A stretch of DNA of 53,401 nucleotides from Bradyrhizobium jicamae (GTDB lineage Bacteria; Pseudomonadota; Alphaproteobacteria; Rhizobiales; Xanthobacteraceae). Below the pieces are notes generated by a model. The model saw nothing but the letters and a program-made list of their open reading frames with translations, had not been told where the DNA came from and searched no databases. A program made the position numbers and the translations under genes. Each line of letters begins with the position of its first letter. Position 1 is the stretch's first letter. The stretch is taken from assembly GCF_001440395.1 (NCBI RefSeq), contig NZ_LLXZ01000234.1, positions 1 to 53,401 on the forward strand. Reading direction: 5' to 3'. This document shows, in pieces, positions 25,357-33,870 of the stretch.

Positions 25357-25722
25357 CTACCCGATAAAACGCCGCACGGTTTCGATAAACTTGCCGACGG
25401 AAATAGGTTTGGACAGATACGCCTCGCAGCCGCCCTCGCGGATGCGCTCTTCGTCGCCCTTCATCGCGAATGCAGTGACGGCAACCACCGGAATCGCACG
25501 CAGCTCGGGATCGTCCTTGATCCAGCGCGTCACTTCGAGGCCGGACACTTGCGGAAGCTGGATGTCCATCAGGATCAGATCAGGACGCAGCTTGCGAACG
25601 AGATCGAGCGCCTCGAAACCGTTGCTGGTACCGGAAGTCTGATAACCATGCGCTTCCAACAGATCGCGAAAGAGCTTCATGTTGAGCTCGTTGTCCTCGA
25701 CGATCAGGACGGTTTTTGCCAT
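25357..25722 (-). CDS. divK: Single-domain response regulator DivK
   Basis: A 121-residue lone REC domain that controls the CckA-CtrA cell-cycle pathway through DivJ, PleC and DivL in alphaproteobacteria. The acidic pocket is VEDNE at residues 8-12, phosphoacceptor Asp53 lies in LILMDIQLPQVSG, the switch Thr in VVAVTAFAMKGDE and the Lys in AYLSKPISV. The IQLPxVSG stretch is a DivK hallmark. A strong GGAGGGAC ribosome site precedes the ATG. Co-transcribed with pleD. No obvious CtrA box was recognised upstream. Confidence 0.95.
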   Translation of the reverse strand: MAKTVLIVEDNELNMKLFRDLLEAHGYQTSGTSNGFEALDLVRKLRPDLILMDIQLPQVSGLEVTRWIKDDPELRAIPVVAVTAFAMKGDEERIREGGCEAYLSKPISVGKFIETVRRFIG

Positions 25723-25952
25723 CCCGTCCCTCCCTCATCCCAGAACACAAGTCCGGCCTTCCGACACGCCCCGCACCGCAGCCGCCCCTTGTCGAAAAGT
25801 GAATTCAAACTAGCGCCAGATTTCGCTCTAAGCCGTTAAATCGATACGCCAAGTTTTACGAAGCGGTTTGCAAATGTTGAACGCACTCCGCAGACTCGGG
25901 CATGATGGTTCCAAAGTAGAGCCTATAAGTTAACGGAAAGGCAAATCGTCTG

Positions 25953-26252
25953 TTGAAAAAGCCTGTTCACAACCCCCGCGAAGTGGCTGAAATCGTTGCA
26001 GTTCAGGCGCTGAGCTTCGTTGCCGGCGATCCTGAGCGGCTGGGTCTTTTCCTGGCCGAAACCGGCATCGGTCCGGAGACGCTGCGCACCGCCGCGGCCG
26101 ACCCGCAATTTCTGGCCTCCGTGCTGGATTTCGTGCTGCGGGACGACGCCACCGTGCAGGCATTTGCGAGCGCCTCGCAACTGCACCCGACCAATATCGC
26201 CGCCGCCCGTCAGGTGCTGGGTGACCCGCACTGGGAGCGCGACGTGCCGTGA
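25953..26252 (+). CDS. DUF3572 family protein
   Basis: A 99-residue all-helical protein with AEIVAVQALSFVAGDPERLG then FLAETGIGPETLR, FLASVLDFVLRDD and ASQLHPTNIAAARQVLG, the pattern of DUF3572, found next to dinB in many alphaproteobacteria. The likely start is TTG at 25953; a GTG at 25983 is the alternative. Its stop overlaps the dinB start (GTGA), so the two are translated together. Function unknown; the tight link suggests a role with DNA polymerase IV or its expression. Confidence 0.87.
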   Translation: MKKPVHNPREVAEIVAVQALSFVAGDPERLGLFLAETGIGPETLRTAAADPQFLASVLDFVLRDDATVQAFASASQLHPTNIAAARQVLGDPHWERDVP

Positions 26253-27553
26253 GCGCGCCGGCGGCCTCGTTGGACGGTCCGCGCGCTTTCTGCCGGGATT
26301 GCCTCGGCGACCTCGATATCAAATTGAGGCGATGCGGCATGTGCGGTTCCCCGCGCCTCGTTCGTCACCCCGCCCTGCCCTCGCTCACGCTCGCGCATAT
26401 CGATTGCGACGCATTCTATGCCACCGTGGAGAAGCGCGACAATCCCGAACTTGCCGACAGGCCCGTGATCATCGGCGGCGGCAAGCGCGGCGTGGTGTCG
26501 GCTGCCTGCTACGTCTCGCGGACCTATGGCGTGCGCTCGGCCATGCCGATGTTCAAGGCGCTGGAGCTCTGCCCGCAGGCGGCCGTGATCCCGCCCGACA
26601 TGGCGAAATATGTCCGCGTCGGCCGCGAGGTGCGCCACGCCATGCAGACGCTGACGCCGCTGGTGGAACCGCTGTCGATCGACGAGGCGTTCCTGGACCT
26701 TGCCGGCACCCAGCGCGTCCACGGCATGATCCCCGCAAAAGTCCTGGCCCGCTTTGCCCACGACGTCGAGCGCGACATCGGCATCACGGTGTCGGTCGGC
26801 CTGTCCTGCAACAAGTTTCTGGCCAAGATCGCCTCCGATCTCGACAAGCCGCGCGGCTTTGCCGCCCTCGACCAGATCGAGGCCCGCGAGATGCTGGCGG
26901 ACAAGCCGGTCGGCTTCATCTACGGCGTCGGCCCTGCCACCCAGGAAAAGCTGCTGCAGCGGGGTTTTCGCACCATTGCGGACCTGCAGCGCGCCGACGA
27001 GGTCGAGTTGATGAAGCAGTTCGGCGGCGAAGGCCGCCGGTTGTGGCGCCTGGCGCGCGGCATCGACGACCGCAGCGTGGTGCCGGACCGCGGCGCCAAG
27101 ACGATATCGAGCGAAACCACGTTTGAGAACGACATCAAGGATTTCGCCACGCTGGAGCGGCTGTTGTGGCGGCTGTCGGAGAAAGTGTCGTCCCGGCTGA
27201 AGAACAGCAATCTGGCCGGCTGCACCATCACGCTGAAGCTGAAGACCGCCGACTTCAGGCAGCGCACCCGCTCGCAATCGATCCAGGCGCCGACCCAGCT
27301 CGCCGCGAAGATTTTTGCGGTGTCGCGCGAGATGCTGGCTAGGGAGATCGACGGCACCGCCTTCCGCCTGATGGGCACCGGCGTCAGCGCGCTGCGCGAG
27401 GGATCGCGCGGCGACGACAGTGACATGCTCGACCGCCGCTCCGCCCACGCCGAACGCGCGATGGATGATCTGCGCAAGAAGTTCGGCAATGCCGCGGTGA
27501 TCCGGGGCATCGCGTACAAGGGGCCGGCGAAGGAAGAGGACGAGGAGGAGTAA
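26249..27553 (+). CDS. dinB: DNA polymerase IV with N-terminal zinc-finger-like extension
   Basis: A Y-family translesion polymerase, error-prone and damage-tolerant. The 434 residues start with an extension of about 45 residues carrying two CxxC pairs (FCRDCLGDLDIKLRRCGMCG), a likely zinc-binding unit absent from E. coli DinB. The catalytic palm follows: DCDAFYATVE, then VSAACYVSRTYGVRSAMPMF and PLSIDEAFLDL, with metal-binding Asp and Glu residues. VGLSCNKFLAKIASD and the little-finger domain are intact. The start is a GTG overlapping the DUF3572 stop. The C-terminus ends in an acidic tail (KEEDEEE) with no obvious clamp-binding motif. Confidence 0.95.
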   Translation: MSAPAASLDGPRAFCRDCLGDLDIKLRRCGMCGSPRLVRHPALPSLTLAHIDCDAFYATVEKRDNPELADRPVIIGGGKRGVVSAACYVSRTYGVRSAMPMFKALELCPQAAVIPPDMAKYVRVGREVRHAMQTLTPLVEPLSIDEAFLDLAGTQRVHGMIPAKVLARFAHDVERDIGITVSVGLSCNKFLAKIASDLDKPRGFAALDQIEAREMLADKPVGFIYGVGPATQEKLLQRGFRTIADLQRADEVELMKQFGGEGRRLWRLARGIDDRSVVPDRGAKTISSETTFENDIKDFATLERLLWRLSEKVSSRLKNSNLAGCTITLKLKTADFRQRTRSQSIQAPTQLAAKIFAVSREMLAREIDGTAFRLMGTGVSALREGSRGDDSDMLDRRSAHAERAMDDLRKKFGNAAVIRGIAYKGPAKEEDEEE

Positions 27554-27569
27554 CGCGCCAGCCTCTCCA

Positions 27570-27654
27570 CGTCATTGCGAGCGCAGCGAAGCAATCCATA
27601 GCGCGGCATAACGGACGGATGGATTGCTTCGTCGCTTCGCTCCTCGCAATGACG
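27570..27654. repeat. Intergenic palindromic repeat, family A copy 3
   Basis: Begins CGTCATTGCGAGCGCAGCGA and ends CGCAATGACG, with an interior (GCGGCATAACGGA, GATGGATTGCTTCGTCGC) shared almost exactly with the copy at 41932. Lies between dinB and a RidA gene. Confidence 0.85.
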
Positions 27655-27671
27655 ACGGAGAGACCGGAGAC

Positions 27672-28073
27672 TCAATCGACGACGGCCACCGCCTCGATCT
27701 CGATCAGCCATTCCGGGGCCGCCAGCGCCGTGACACCGACGAGCGTGCTCGCTGGCGGCTCCATGCCTTCAAAGAAGGCCGAGCGCGCCTTGCCGATGAT
27801 CGGACGGAGCTCCGGCTTGTAACCCACGACGAAGGTGGTGATCTTCACGATATCGGAATAACTCGCACCGGCGGATTTCAGCGCCAGGCCGATATTGTGC
27901 ATCACCTGCGTCGTCTGCCCGGCGAGATCACCCTCGGCGACCACCCGCCCCTCCTCGTCGGTGGAGACCTGCCCCGCGATATAGATCGTGCGCGCGCCTG
28001 ACGCGACGACGACGTGGGAATAAGCCGGGTTGTGGTGAAGACCGCTTGGCCGAAGTTTTTCGAGCTTGCTCAT
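27672..28073 (-). CDS. RidA-family protein without the catalytic arginine
   Basis: A 133-residue YjgF/Rid trimer-forming protein. Canonical RidA hydrolyses reactive enamine/imine intermediates using an Arg in a PARSxV motif. Here the equivalent stretch is PPASTLVGV, with Ser at the Arg position, so classical imine deaminase activity is doubtful. Other fold features remain: IYIAGQVSTDEEGRVVAEGD, KITTFVVGY and IEIEAVAVVD. GGAGG precedes the ATG by seven bases. It stands alone, converging on dinB across repeat A3. A second Rid protein at 32533 keeps its Arg. Confidence 0.88.
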   Translation of the reverse strand: MSKLEKLRPSGLHHNPAYSHVVVASGARTIYIAGQVSTDEEGRVVAEGDLAGQTTQVMHNIGLALKSAGASYSDIVKITTFVVGYKPELRPIIGKARSAFFEGMEPPASTLVGVTALAAPEWLIEIEAVAVVD

Positions 28074-28270
28074 GTCTGTGCCTCCCTGACGTGCATGATT
28101 GGGGCGAAGCGTATCCGGGTCCGGCGCTCTCGACCATCCCTCAGCGAAAATACTCAGGCTCTGCGGTCTTGAACCGGCAGGGAATGATCAGATTTCTATC
28201 AAGTCTCCAATTTGGATGGGGCGCATAGGTCCGGATACCTTCCACGGATCTTGCGCAAAAGGAGCGGAAG

Positions 28271-28621
28271 ATGGCCTTTTTGAAGCGGGAGTTGCATCGA
28301 CAGGTCAAAGGCCCTGAGGTCACGGAACTGGATTTCTGGAACCTGGTCTTCGATACCGATACCAAGCGCCTCTATGTCGAACACGAGTGGACCTATCTGG
28401 ATTCGCGGATCCGTGGAGCGACGGATTATCGAACCGACGTCATGGATATCGCGGCGTATCTGACGCAAGGCGGTCAAACGGCCGGCCACCGTGAGCTCTG
28501 GCGGTTGCTGCGAGGGATCTTCAAGGAACAGTTCGAGCCCGAGGCGCATGACCACGGGGTATCATTTTCGGGACAGGCTCCGGTTCGGGACATCGAGCAG
28601 CAGGCGCCAAATCGCCCGTGA
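28271..28621 (+). CDS. Protein of unknown function, 116 residues
   Basis: A soluble-looking protein with no recognised family. It is rich in charged and aromatic residues (DFWNLVFDTDTKRLYVEHEW), with a helical second half (MDIAAYLTQGG, ELWRLLRGIFKEQF) and a disordered tail. AAAAGGAG sits six bases before the ATG, a strong ribosome site, which supports a real gene. Converges with the GYD gene, 11 bases apart, without an obvious terminator. Its composition is unlike the shadow frames around it. Confidence 0.65.
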   Translation: MAFLKRELHRQVKGPEVTELDFWNLVFDTDTKRLYVEHEWTYLDSRIRGATDYRTDVMDIAAYLTQGGQTAGHRELWRLLRGIFKEQFEPEAHDHGVSFSGQAPVRDIEQQAPNRP

Positions 28622-28632
28622 CAAGCAGCTCG

Positions 28633-28926
28633 TCAGAGCATCTTCTCGACAACCTTGGTCATGTCCGCTGCCGAGAAGGCTCGCAACGACTCGGTGCGGA
28701 CATTGCCAAGTGCGCCAAGACTCAAGCTAAGCGACATGGCGGAGAATTCATCCGGCGCATCGAGGATTGTCACGACATCATATCGTCCCTGCGTCCAGAA
28801 CAGCTCCTTTACGGTCACTCCGAAGGTCTCGGCCGTCCTCTTGAAAGCCTCGGCCCGCTTAGGCGAGTCCTTGGCATTGCGGATTCCCTGGTCGGTGAAG
28901 TTGCCAAGCACGACATAAGTTACCAT
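28633..28926 (-). CDS. GYD domain protein
   Basis: A 97-residue small protein of the GYD family, named for a conserved Gly-Tyr-Asp seen here in TQGRYDVVTILDAPDEFSA as GRYD. The fold is likely a ferredoxin-like alpha-beta barrel that oligomerises. Molecular function is unknown in the family. GGGAGAG precedes the ATG. A longer, second GYD protein (49469) lies in an operon with a cyclase, which makes the pair worth comparing. Confidence 0.9.
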   Translation of the reverse strand: MVTYVVLGNFTDQGIRNAKDSPKRAEAFKRTAETFGVTVKELFWTQGRYDVVTILDAPDEFSAMSLSLSLGALGNVRTESLRAFSAADMTKVVEKML

Positions 28927-29049
28927 CGTGGCTCTCCCTGGTTGTCGGATGCAACCGAACCTTCCAGCCGAATGCTCGGCGACATCGATTGATCAGCGCC
29001 TCCCATCCTTCCGTCGCGGCATGCGAACGTTGCCGTCAAGCGACCACGG

Positions 29050-29814
29050 TCACGTCGCTTCCCTCCGCCCTCCCGTCACATGGCCGAGCAAATCCATCGG
29101 CAGCGGAAACACCACGGTCGAGGATCGCTCGCCCGCAATATCGTGCAGCGCCGCGAAATAGCGCAACTGCATCGCCTGCGGCTCCCGCGCCAGCGTTCGG
29201 CCGGCCTCGACGAGCTTCTCGGCGGCTTGCTGCTCGCCCATCGCATTGATCACCTTGGCGCGCCGCAGCCGCTCCGCCTCGGCCTGCTTGGCGATCGCCC
29301 GCACCATGGTTTCATTGATATCGATATCCTTGATCTCGACGGTGGTGACCTTGATGCCCCAGACGTCGGTCTGCTGGTCGAGAATTTCCTGGACGTCGGC
29401 ATTGAGCCGGTCCCGTTCGGCAAGCATCTCGTCCAGCTCGTGCTTGCCGAGCACCGAGCGCAACGTGGTCTGCGCCAGCTGGCTGGTCGCGGACATGTAA
29501 TCGCTGACCTTGATGATGGCGCGCTCGGGATCGATGATGCGGAAGTAGAGGACGGCATTGACCTTGACCGAAACGTTGTCGCGCGAAATCACGTCCTGGG
29601 GCGGCACGACCTGGACCATCACCCGCAGATCGACCTTCACCATCTGCTGCACGACCGGAATCAGGATGATGAATCCGGGACCTTTCACGCCGGTAAAGCG
29701 GCCGAGCGTGAACACGACGCCTCGCTCGTATTCCCGCAGGATGCGAATGGCCGAGGACAGAAACAGCACCACGAGCACCGCGAGCGTCGCATACGTCAAA
29801 TAATCGAGCATCAT
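29050..29814 (-). CDS. Slipin / stomatin-like SPFH protein
   Basis: A 254-residue membrane-anchored scaffold. An N-terminal hydrophobic hairpin (YLTYATLAVLVVLFLSSAIR) is followed by the SPFH domain (REYERGVVFTLGRFTGVKGP, then VDLRVMVQVVPPQDVISRDN) and a coiled-coil helix (IAKQAEAERLRRAKVINAMG). Slipins form multimers in the inner membrane and work with NfeD proteases. The ATG at 29814 overlaps the NfeD stop by one base and has AAGGAGGT five bases upstream, a perfect ribosome site. It is the second gene of the nfeD-slipin operon. Confidence 0.94.
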   Translation of the reverse strand: MMLDYLTYATLAVLVVLFLSSAIRILREYERGVVFTLGRFTGVKGPGFIILIPVVQQMVKVDLRVMVQVVPPQDVISRDNVSVKVNAVLYFRIIDPERAIIKVSDYMSATSQLAQTTLRSVLGKHELDEMLAERDRLNADVQEILDQQTDVWGIKVTTVEIKDIDINETMVRAIAKQAEAERLRRAKVINAMGEQQAAEKLVEAGRTLAREPQAMQLRYFAALHDIAGERSSTVVFPLPMDLLGHVTGGRREAT

Positions 29815-31217
29815 CACGTACCTCCTTCGCCGACGGTCAGCGCCGGCCGGCGCCGTACCACGAGCGTCAAATCCACCACGTTGGCCACCTCGACCACCTC
29901 TCCGGGCTTGAAGGCTTCGGTGCCGCGCGCCTGCCAGCGCTCGCCGTGGGTGAAGACGTGGCCTTCGCGCTCGGACCAGTCGAGGATTTCGGCTGATAGC
30001 CCGCGCATGGCTTGCGCGCCGAGCCGCACGGGGCCTTTTCGGGCACGGTGAAGCGAGCCGAGGACAACCAGGACCATGCCGATGAAGATCGCCGCCGCGA
30101 TCCCGATCACCGGCCATGACAGCCGGAATCCGGGCTCCTCGATCTCGAACAGCATCACCGCGCCGAGCACGAATGCGATGATCCCGCCGAGACCGATAAC
30201 CACGGTCGGGTTGAAGACTTCGATGACCAGCAGCGTGATCCCCAACAGGATCAGGGCGAGGCCCGCATAGTTGATGGGCAGCATATTGAGCGCATAGAGG
30301 CCCAGCAGCAGACAGATCGTGCCGATCACCCCGGGCGCGACCGCACCGGGCGAAGAAAGTTCGAAGATCAGGCCGTAGATGCCGACCAGCATCAGGATGA
30401 AGGCGATGTTGGGATCGGTGATCACCCTTAAGAATTGCGCGATCCATCCAGGCTCGAGCGCTTCACGCGCGGCTTCGCTGGTTGCCAGATGCCGGGTATC
30501 GCCGCCCGCAATCTCGACCGCACGGCCATCGATTTGCCTGAGCAGTTCGGCCTGGTCGCGTGCGACGAGATCGATGACTTTCGCCTGCAAGGCGGCGTTG
30601 GCGGAAAGGCTTTCAGCCTCCCGCACCGCCTTCTCCGCCCAATCGGCATTGCGGCCGCGCAACTCGGCGAGACTGCGGATCAAGGCGACGGCGTCATTGG
30701 TCGCCTTCGCCGTCATGGCGTCCTTCGTCTTTGGCTTCTGGTCGCTGCCGTCCTTCTTGTCCTTGTCGCCCTTGTCAGGGGTAGCGTCCGGCAGGCCCGG
30801 CAGCGGGCCGCCAATCTGCACCGGCGTCGCCGCGCCGAGATTGGTGCCCGGCGCCATGGCCGCAATATGCGTGGCGTAGAGGATATAGGTTCCGGCGCTG
30901 GCCGCATGGGCGCCGGAGGGCGCGACGTAACCGACGACGGGCACGCGCGACGCCAGCACGTCAGCGATGATCTCGCGCATGCTGGTGGAGAGACCGCCCG
31001 GCGTATTCATGCGCAGAATGACGACCTCGGCGCGGCGTTCGCTTGCCTTGGTCAGCGCGTCCTTCACGTAGCGAGCCGTCGCTGGCCCGATCGCTCCGTC
31101 GACCGAGACGGTCAGCGCAACCTTGCTGCTGTTCTCCCCCGCCGAGGCGGCAAGGGGAGAGACCAGAAGGGCGACGGCCGCAGCGGCCGCGACAAGAGTC
31201 GCCTGTACGCTCTGCAC
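29814..31217 (-). CDS. NfeD-type membrane serine protease (ClpP-like, NfeD1b)
   Basis: A 467-residue membrane protein. A signal sequence (QATLVAAAAAVALLVSPLAA) is followed by a ClpP-class serine protease domain, with the nucleophile Ser in PSGAHAASAGTYI and a conserved ILRMNTPGGLSTSMR. A Lys/Asp-rich insertion follows (about residues 150-180), then four to five hydrophobic spans and a C-terminal NfeD OB-fold (SAEILDWSEREGHVFTHGER). Family members cleave slipin or related proteins in the membrane. The GTG at 31217 is preferred because AAGGGAG precedes it and the signal peptide then lies at the N-terminus; a TTG at 31268 would add 17 residues. Confidence 0.92.
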   Translation of the reverse strand: MQSVQATLVAAAAAVALLVSPLAASAGENSSKVALTVSVDGAIGPATARYVKDALTKASERRAEVVILRMNTPGGLSTSMREIIADVLASRVPVVGYVAPSGAHAASAGTYILYATHIAAMAPGTNLGAATPVQIGGPLPGLPDATPDKGDKDKKDGSDQKPKTKDAMTAKATNDAVALIRSLAELRGRNADWAEKAVREAESLSANAALQAKVIDLVARDQAELLRQIDGRAVEIAGGDTRHLATSEAAREALEPGWIAQFLRVITDPNIAFILMLVGIYGLIFELSSPGAVAPGVIGTICLLLGLYALNMLPINYAGLALILLGITLLVIEVFNPTVVIGLGGIIAFVLGAVMLFEIEEPGFRLSWPVIGIAAAIFIGMVLVVLGSLHRARKGPVRLGAQAMRGLSAEILDWSEREGHVFTHGERWQARGTEAFKPGEVVEVANVVDLTLVVRRRPALTVGEGGT

Positions 31218-31411
31218 AGCAAGGACTCCCTTATCGGTAGGATATGGGGGGTCCTCGTCGAATCTCAATATATCGGGGATCGCCGGCCCGGCAGCGCTTC
31301 CCGGTGAAACGGGCCCGCGGGGATCAGCTTCGGAATCTCAAGATCCTGGATTGGCGCCAAGCGCGCCCTCAGCTGAGCGTTTGCGCATGGTGGATGACGA
31401 GCTTTCGCCGG

Positions 31412-32278
31412 TCACCTGCACGGCTTGGAGTCCCTGACGTCGAACCGGCCCATCGCGCCCGCAATCACGAAATCATTGTAGTCGAGCACCAGCGCGCGGG
31501 AGACGCCATTCTCGAACAGCTCGAACGACATCGCGTAAACCGGCGTCTGCTCGCCTTCCTTGGTCTTGGCGTCGCGGTCGTAATAGCTGACGGTCACCGG
31601 CCAGCGGGTCAGCGCCTTCATCTGGTCGTTGGCGGTCGCGGGATCAGGCGTCGCGATGCTGCGCGTGCCCGGGATCGGTTGCCCGATCACCGACAGCGTG
31701 TTGTAGACCTTCTCGCCATTGTCGGAGCCGTCATAGACCATCAGCTCCAGCACCGACTTGCCATCGCGGGCGGCCGCGATGATGTGCTGGATCTGCTCGG
31801 TCGGAAATACCACCTTGCCGTCGAGCTCGAATGTCTTCGCAACAGGCTGCTTCAGCTTGACCGTGATGCGGTCGCCGACCCGCTCCGCCATACCATCGAT
31901 CGGGGCGGAATCGGCATCGTTCATCCGGCTATTGATCTTGAAGCGATAGCTCTTGCCGGCGCCGTCCTCCCAGGAATGCGAGCGCAGATCGCTCAGCGTC
32001 AGCTTGCCCTCGCCGCTGTCGAGTTCCGACACCTGGCGGAAGTCAGATGTGTAGCCCTCGCAGGCGTTCCCTGAGAAATTGTAGAGAATGCGTCCGCGCG
32101 CCCCCGATATCGCATTGCTCCCGCGCGACTTGACCAGCTTCAGTTCATACAGCGCCTGATGGGAAAGAAACGGCCCGCTGGCGCCCGCCAGCGCCGGTCC
32201 GTTCGAAAAGCCGGATAGCAGGGTCGCGGCAACCGAGAACGCCAACGCACGAACCGGAATCGGGAACGAGCTAGCCAT
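31412..32278 (-). CDS. eipB: EipB-like cell envelope protein (DUF1849)
   Basis: A 288-residue periplasmic protein. The N-terminus is a signal peptide (ALAFSVAATLLSGFSNGPAL, cleavage likely after ALA). The rest follows the DUF1849 pattern: FLSHQALYELKLVKSRGSNA, ARGRILYNFSG and VFPTEQIQHIIAAA. Brucella EipB forms a spiral beta structure with a conserved disulfide and supports envelope integrity; here Cys73 in NACEGY and the penultimate Cys of SKPCR would fit that pair. It is monocistronic on the minus strand, upstream of the NfeD gene. The symbol is used by similarity. Confidence 0.88.
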   Translation of the reverse strand: MASSFPIPVRALAFSVAATLLSGFSNGPALAGASGPFLSHQALYELKLVKSRGSNAISGARGRILYNFSGNACEGYTSDFRQVSELDSGEGKLTLSDLRSHSWEDGAGKSYRFKINSRMNDADSAPIDGMAERVGDRITVKLKQPVAKTFELDGKVVFPTEQIQHIIAAARDGKSVLELMVYDGSDNGEKVYNTLSVIGQPIPGTRSIATPDPATANDQMKALTRWPVTVSYYDRDAKTKEGEQTPVYAMSFELFENGVSRALVLDYNDFVIAGAMGRFDVRDSKPCR

Positions 32279-32532
32279 GTTCAGTTTTTTCCTCGAGGGG
32301 AGATTCGGTTACATTAGTGATGGCTCCATTGCGTCGCAACTAGGGCGGGGTTACGAAAACGTAAGAATTGGCGGCCGAGCACCCTGTTTTTGGGCGTTTT
32401 CGGGCGGGACCGGCCTCGATCACCGTGCAGGACGCGGCTGCCTCCGTCGCTTGCAAGACAAAGCGCGATGCGCGAAACAATGCGCGCCTGACAGAAGTCA
32501 GGCACGGTCACATCAAGCGGGGACACAAAAAC

Positions 32533-33000
32533 ATGGCGGGTACGGTCGAACAGAAGCTGGCGGCACAAGGTATCGTCCTGAACGAGCCCCGCACCCCGAT
32601 GGCGAACTATGTCGGCTTCGTGCGCACGGGCAACCTGCTGTTCGTCTCCGGCCAGGTCTGCGCCAATGCGGAAGGCAAGCTGATCGCCAAGGGCAAGCTC
32701 GGGGCCGGCGTCACCATCGAACAGGGCTACGCCGCGGCGCAGGGCTGTGGCGTCAACCTGCTGGCCCAGGTCAAGGCCGCGCTCGGCGATCTCGACAAGG
32801 TGGTCCGCGTCGTCCGTCTCGGCGGCTTCATCAATTCCGCGCCTGATTTCCTTGACGGGCCCAAGGTGCTCAACGGCGCCTCCGACCTGATGGTTACGGC
32901 ATTCGGCGACAAGGGCCGCCACGCCCGCACTACCGTCGGCGTCGCTTCGCTGCCCTCGGACGCCGCCGTCGAGGTCGACGCCGTCTTTGAAGTGGCCTGA
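32533..33000 (+). CDS. RidA-family protein (long form)
   Basis: A 155-residue YjgF/Rid protein that keeps the catalytic Arg (HARTTVGVASLP) and the VEVDAVFEV end. The N-terminal half has PMANYVGFVRTGNLLFVSGQ and YAAAQGCGVNLLAQVKAALG. The longer form resembles the Rid subgroup often placed with amino-acid or envelope genes. The ATG at 32533 fits the domain start; the preceding open stretch is not homologous. Fifteen bases separate it from the GDPD gene, so they form an operon. In rhizobia this RidA-GDPD pair is commonly followed by the FemAB-like and HIT genes found here. Confidence 0.9.
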   Translation: MAGTVEQKLAAQGIVLNEPRTPMANYVGFVRTGNLLFVSGQVCANAEGKLIAKGKLGAGVTIEQGYAAAQGCGVNLLAQVKAALGDLDKVVRVVRLGGFINSAPDFLDGPKVLNGASDLMVTAFGDKGRHARTTVGVASLPSDAAVEVDAVFEVA

Positions 33001-33014
33001 GCGGAGTATCACCC

Positions 33015-33767
33015 GTGCGTGCCCCAGACTGGCTGACGGCGCGGCCGGTCGCTCACCGCGGCCTGCATGATATTGCACGCGGCATCGTCGAAAACATGCC
33101 GGCGGCGGCGCAGGCCGCCGTCGACGGTAATTTCGCCATCGAATGCGATATCCAGCTTTCGTCCGACGGCGAAGCGATGGTGCATCATGATAACGCGCTT
33201 GGCCGCCTCACCGAGGGTTCTGGTGCGCTGCTGGGCAAGACCGCGGCCGAGCTCAAGGCGGTGCAGTTCAAGAACACGCCGGAGCGGATGATGACGCTCG
33301 GCGATCTCTGTTCGCTCGTCGGAGGCCGTGTACCGCTGGTGATCGAGGTGAAAAGCCATTTCGACGGCGACCGGCGGCTGGTGAAGCGAATGGCGGAGGT
33401 GCTCGCCTCCTATGACGGCCCCGCGGTCGGCATGTCCTTCGATCCGGATCAGGTGCTGGCGTTGCGCGAACTGATCCCTGGGCGCGCCCGCGGCATCGTG
33501 GCCGAACGCGAATATACCGCCGAGGAGTGGCCTGAAGCTTCTCCCGAACAGCGTCGCGGCATGACGCATCTGCGTCACGCCTTTTGGAGCCGGCCCGATT
33601 TCGTCGCCTATTGGGTCAACGAGCTGCCCGCAGCCGCCCCCTGGATCGCGCGCAACATCTTCGGCCTGCCGCTGCTCGCCTGGACGGTGCGCACGCCCGA
33701 GCAGCGTGCCCGTGCTGCCCGCCACGCCGACCAGATGATCTTCGAGGAGTTCCTGCCGGGAACCTGA
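33015..33767 (+). CDS. Glycerophosphodiester phosphodiesterase family protein
   Basis: Hydrolyses glycerophosphodiesters from phospholipid turnover to glycerol-3-phosphate and an alcohol. The 250 residues show the GDPD set: RPVAHRGLHD with the catalytic His-Arg, FAIECDIQLSSDG with Glu and Asp metal ligands, and MVHHDNALGRLTEG with the second His. There is no signal peptide, so it is cytoplasmic, unlike GlpQ. The start is GTG at 33015 with GGAG seven bases upstream. It forms an operon with the RidA gene just before it. Confidence 0.92.
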   Translation: MRAPDWLTARPVAHRGLHDIARGIVENMPAAAQAAVDGNFAIECDIQLSSDGEAMVHHDNALGRLTEGSGALLGKTAAELKAVQFKNTPERMMTLGDLCSLVGGRVPLVIEVKSHFDGDRRLVKRMAEVLASYDGPAVGMSFDPDQVLALRELIPGRARGIVAEREYTAEEWPEASPEQRRGMTHLRHAFWSRPDFVAYWVNELPAAAPWIARNIFGLPLLAWTVRTPEQRARAARHADQMIFEEFLPGT

Positions 33768-33870
33768 TCCGCGCCGTGCGGCCTTGAAGTCGTCGTTGCA
33801 ATGCACGATCTTTGGGGTGGTCACCATGGGCGATGGCTGATCGCATCATGGGACCGGTCCGATTTTCTAG

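Noticed and set aside
29050..30447. A longer slipin reading with an N-terminal extension
   Set aside because: The extension is a shifted reading of the NfeD gene; the perfect ribosome site puts the start at 29814.
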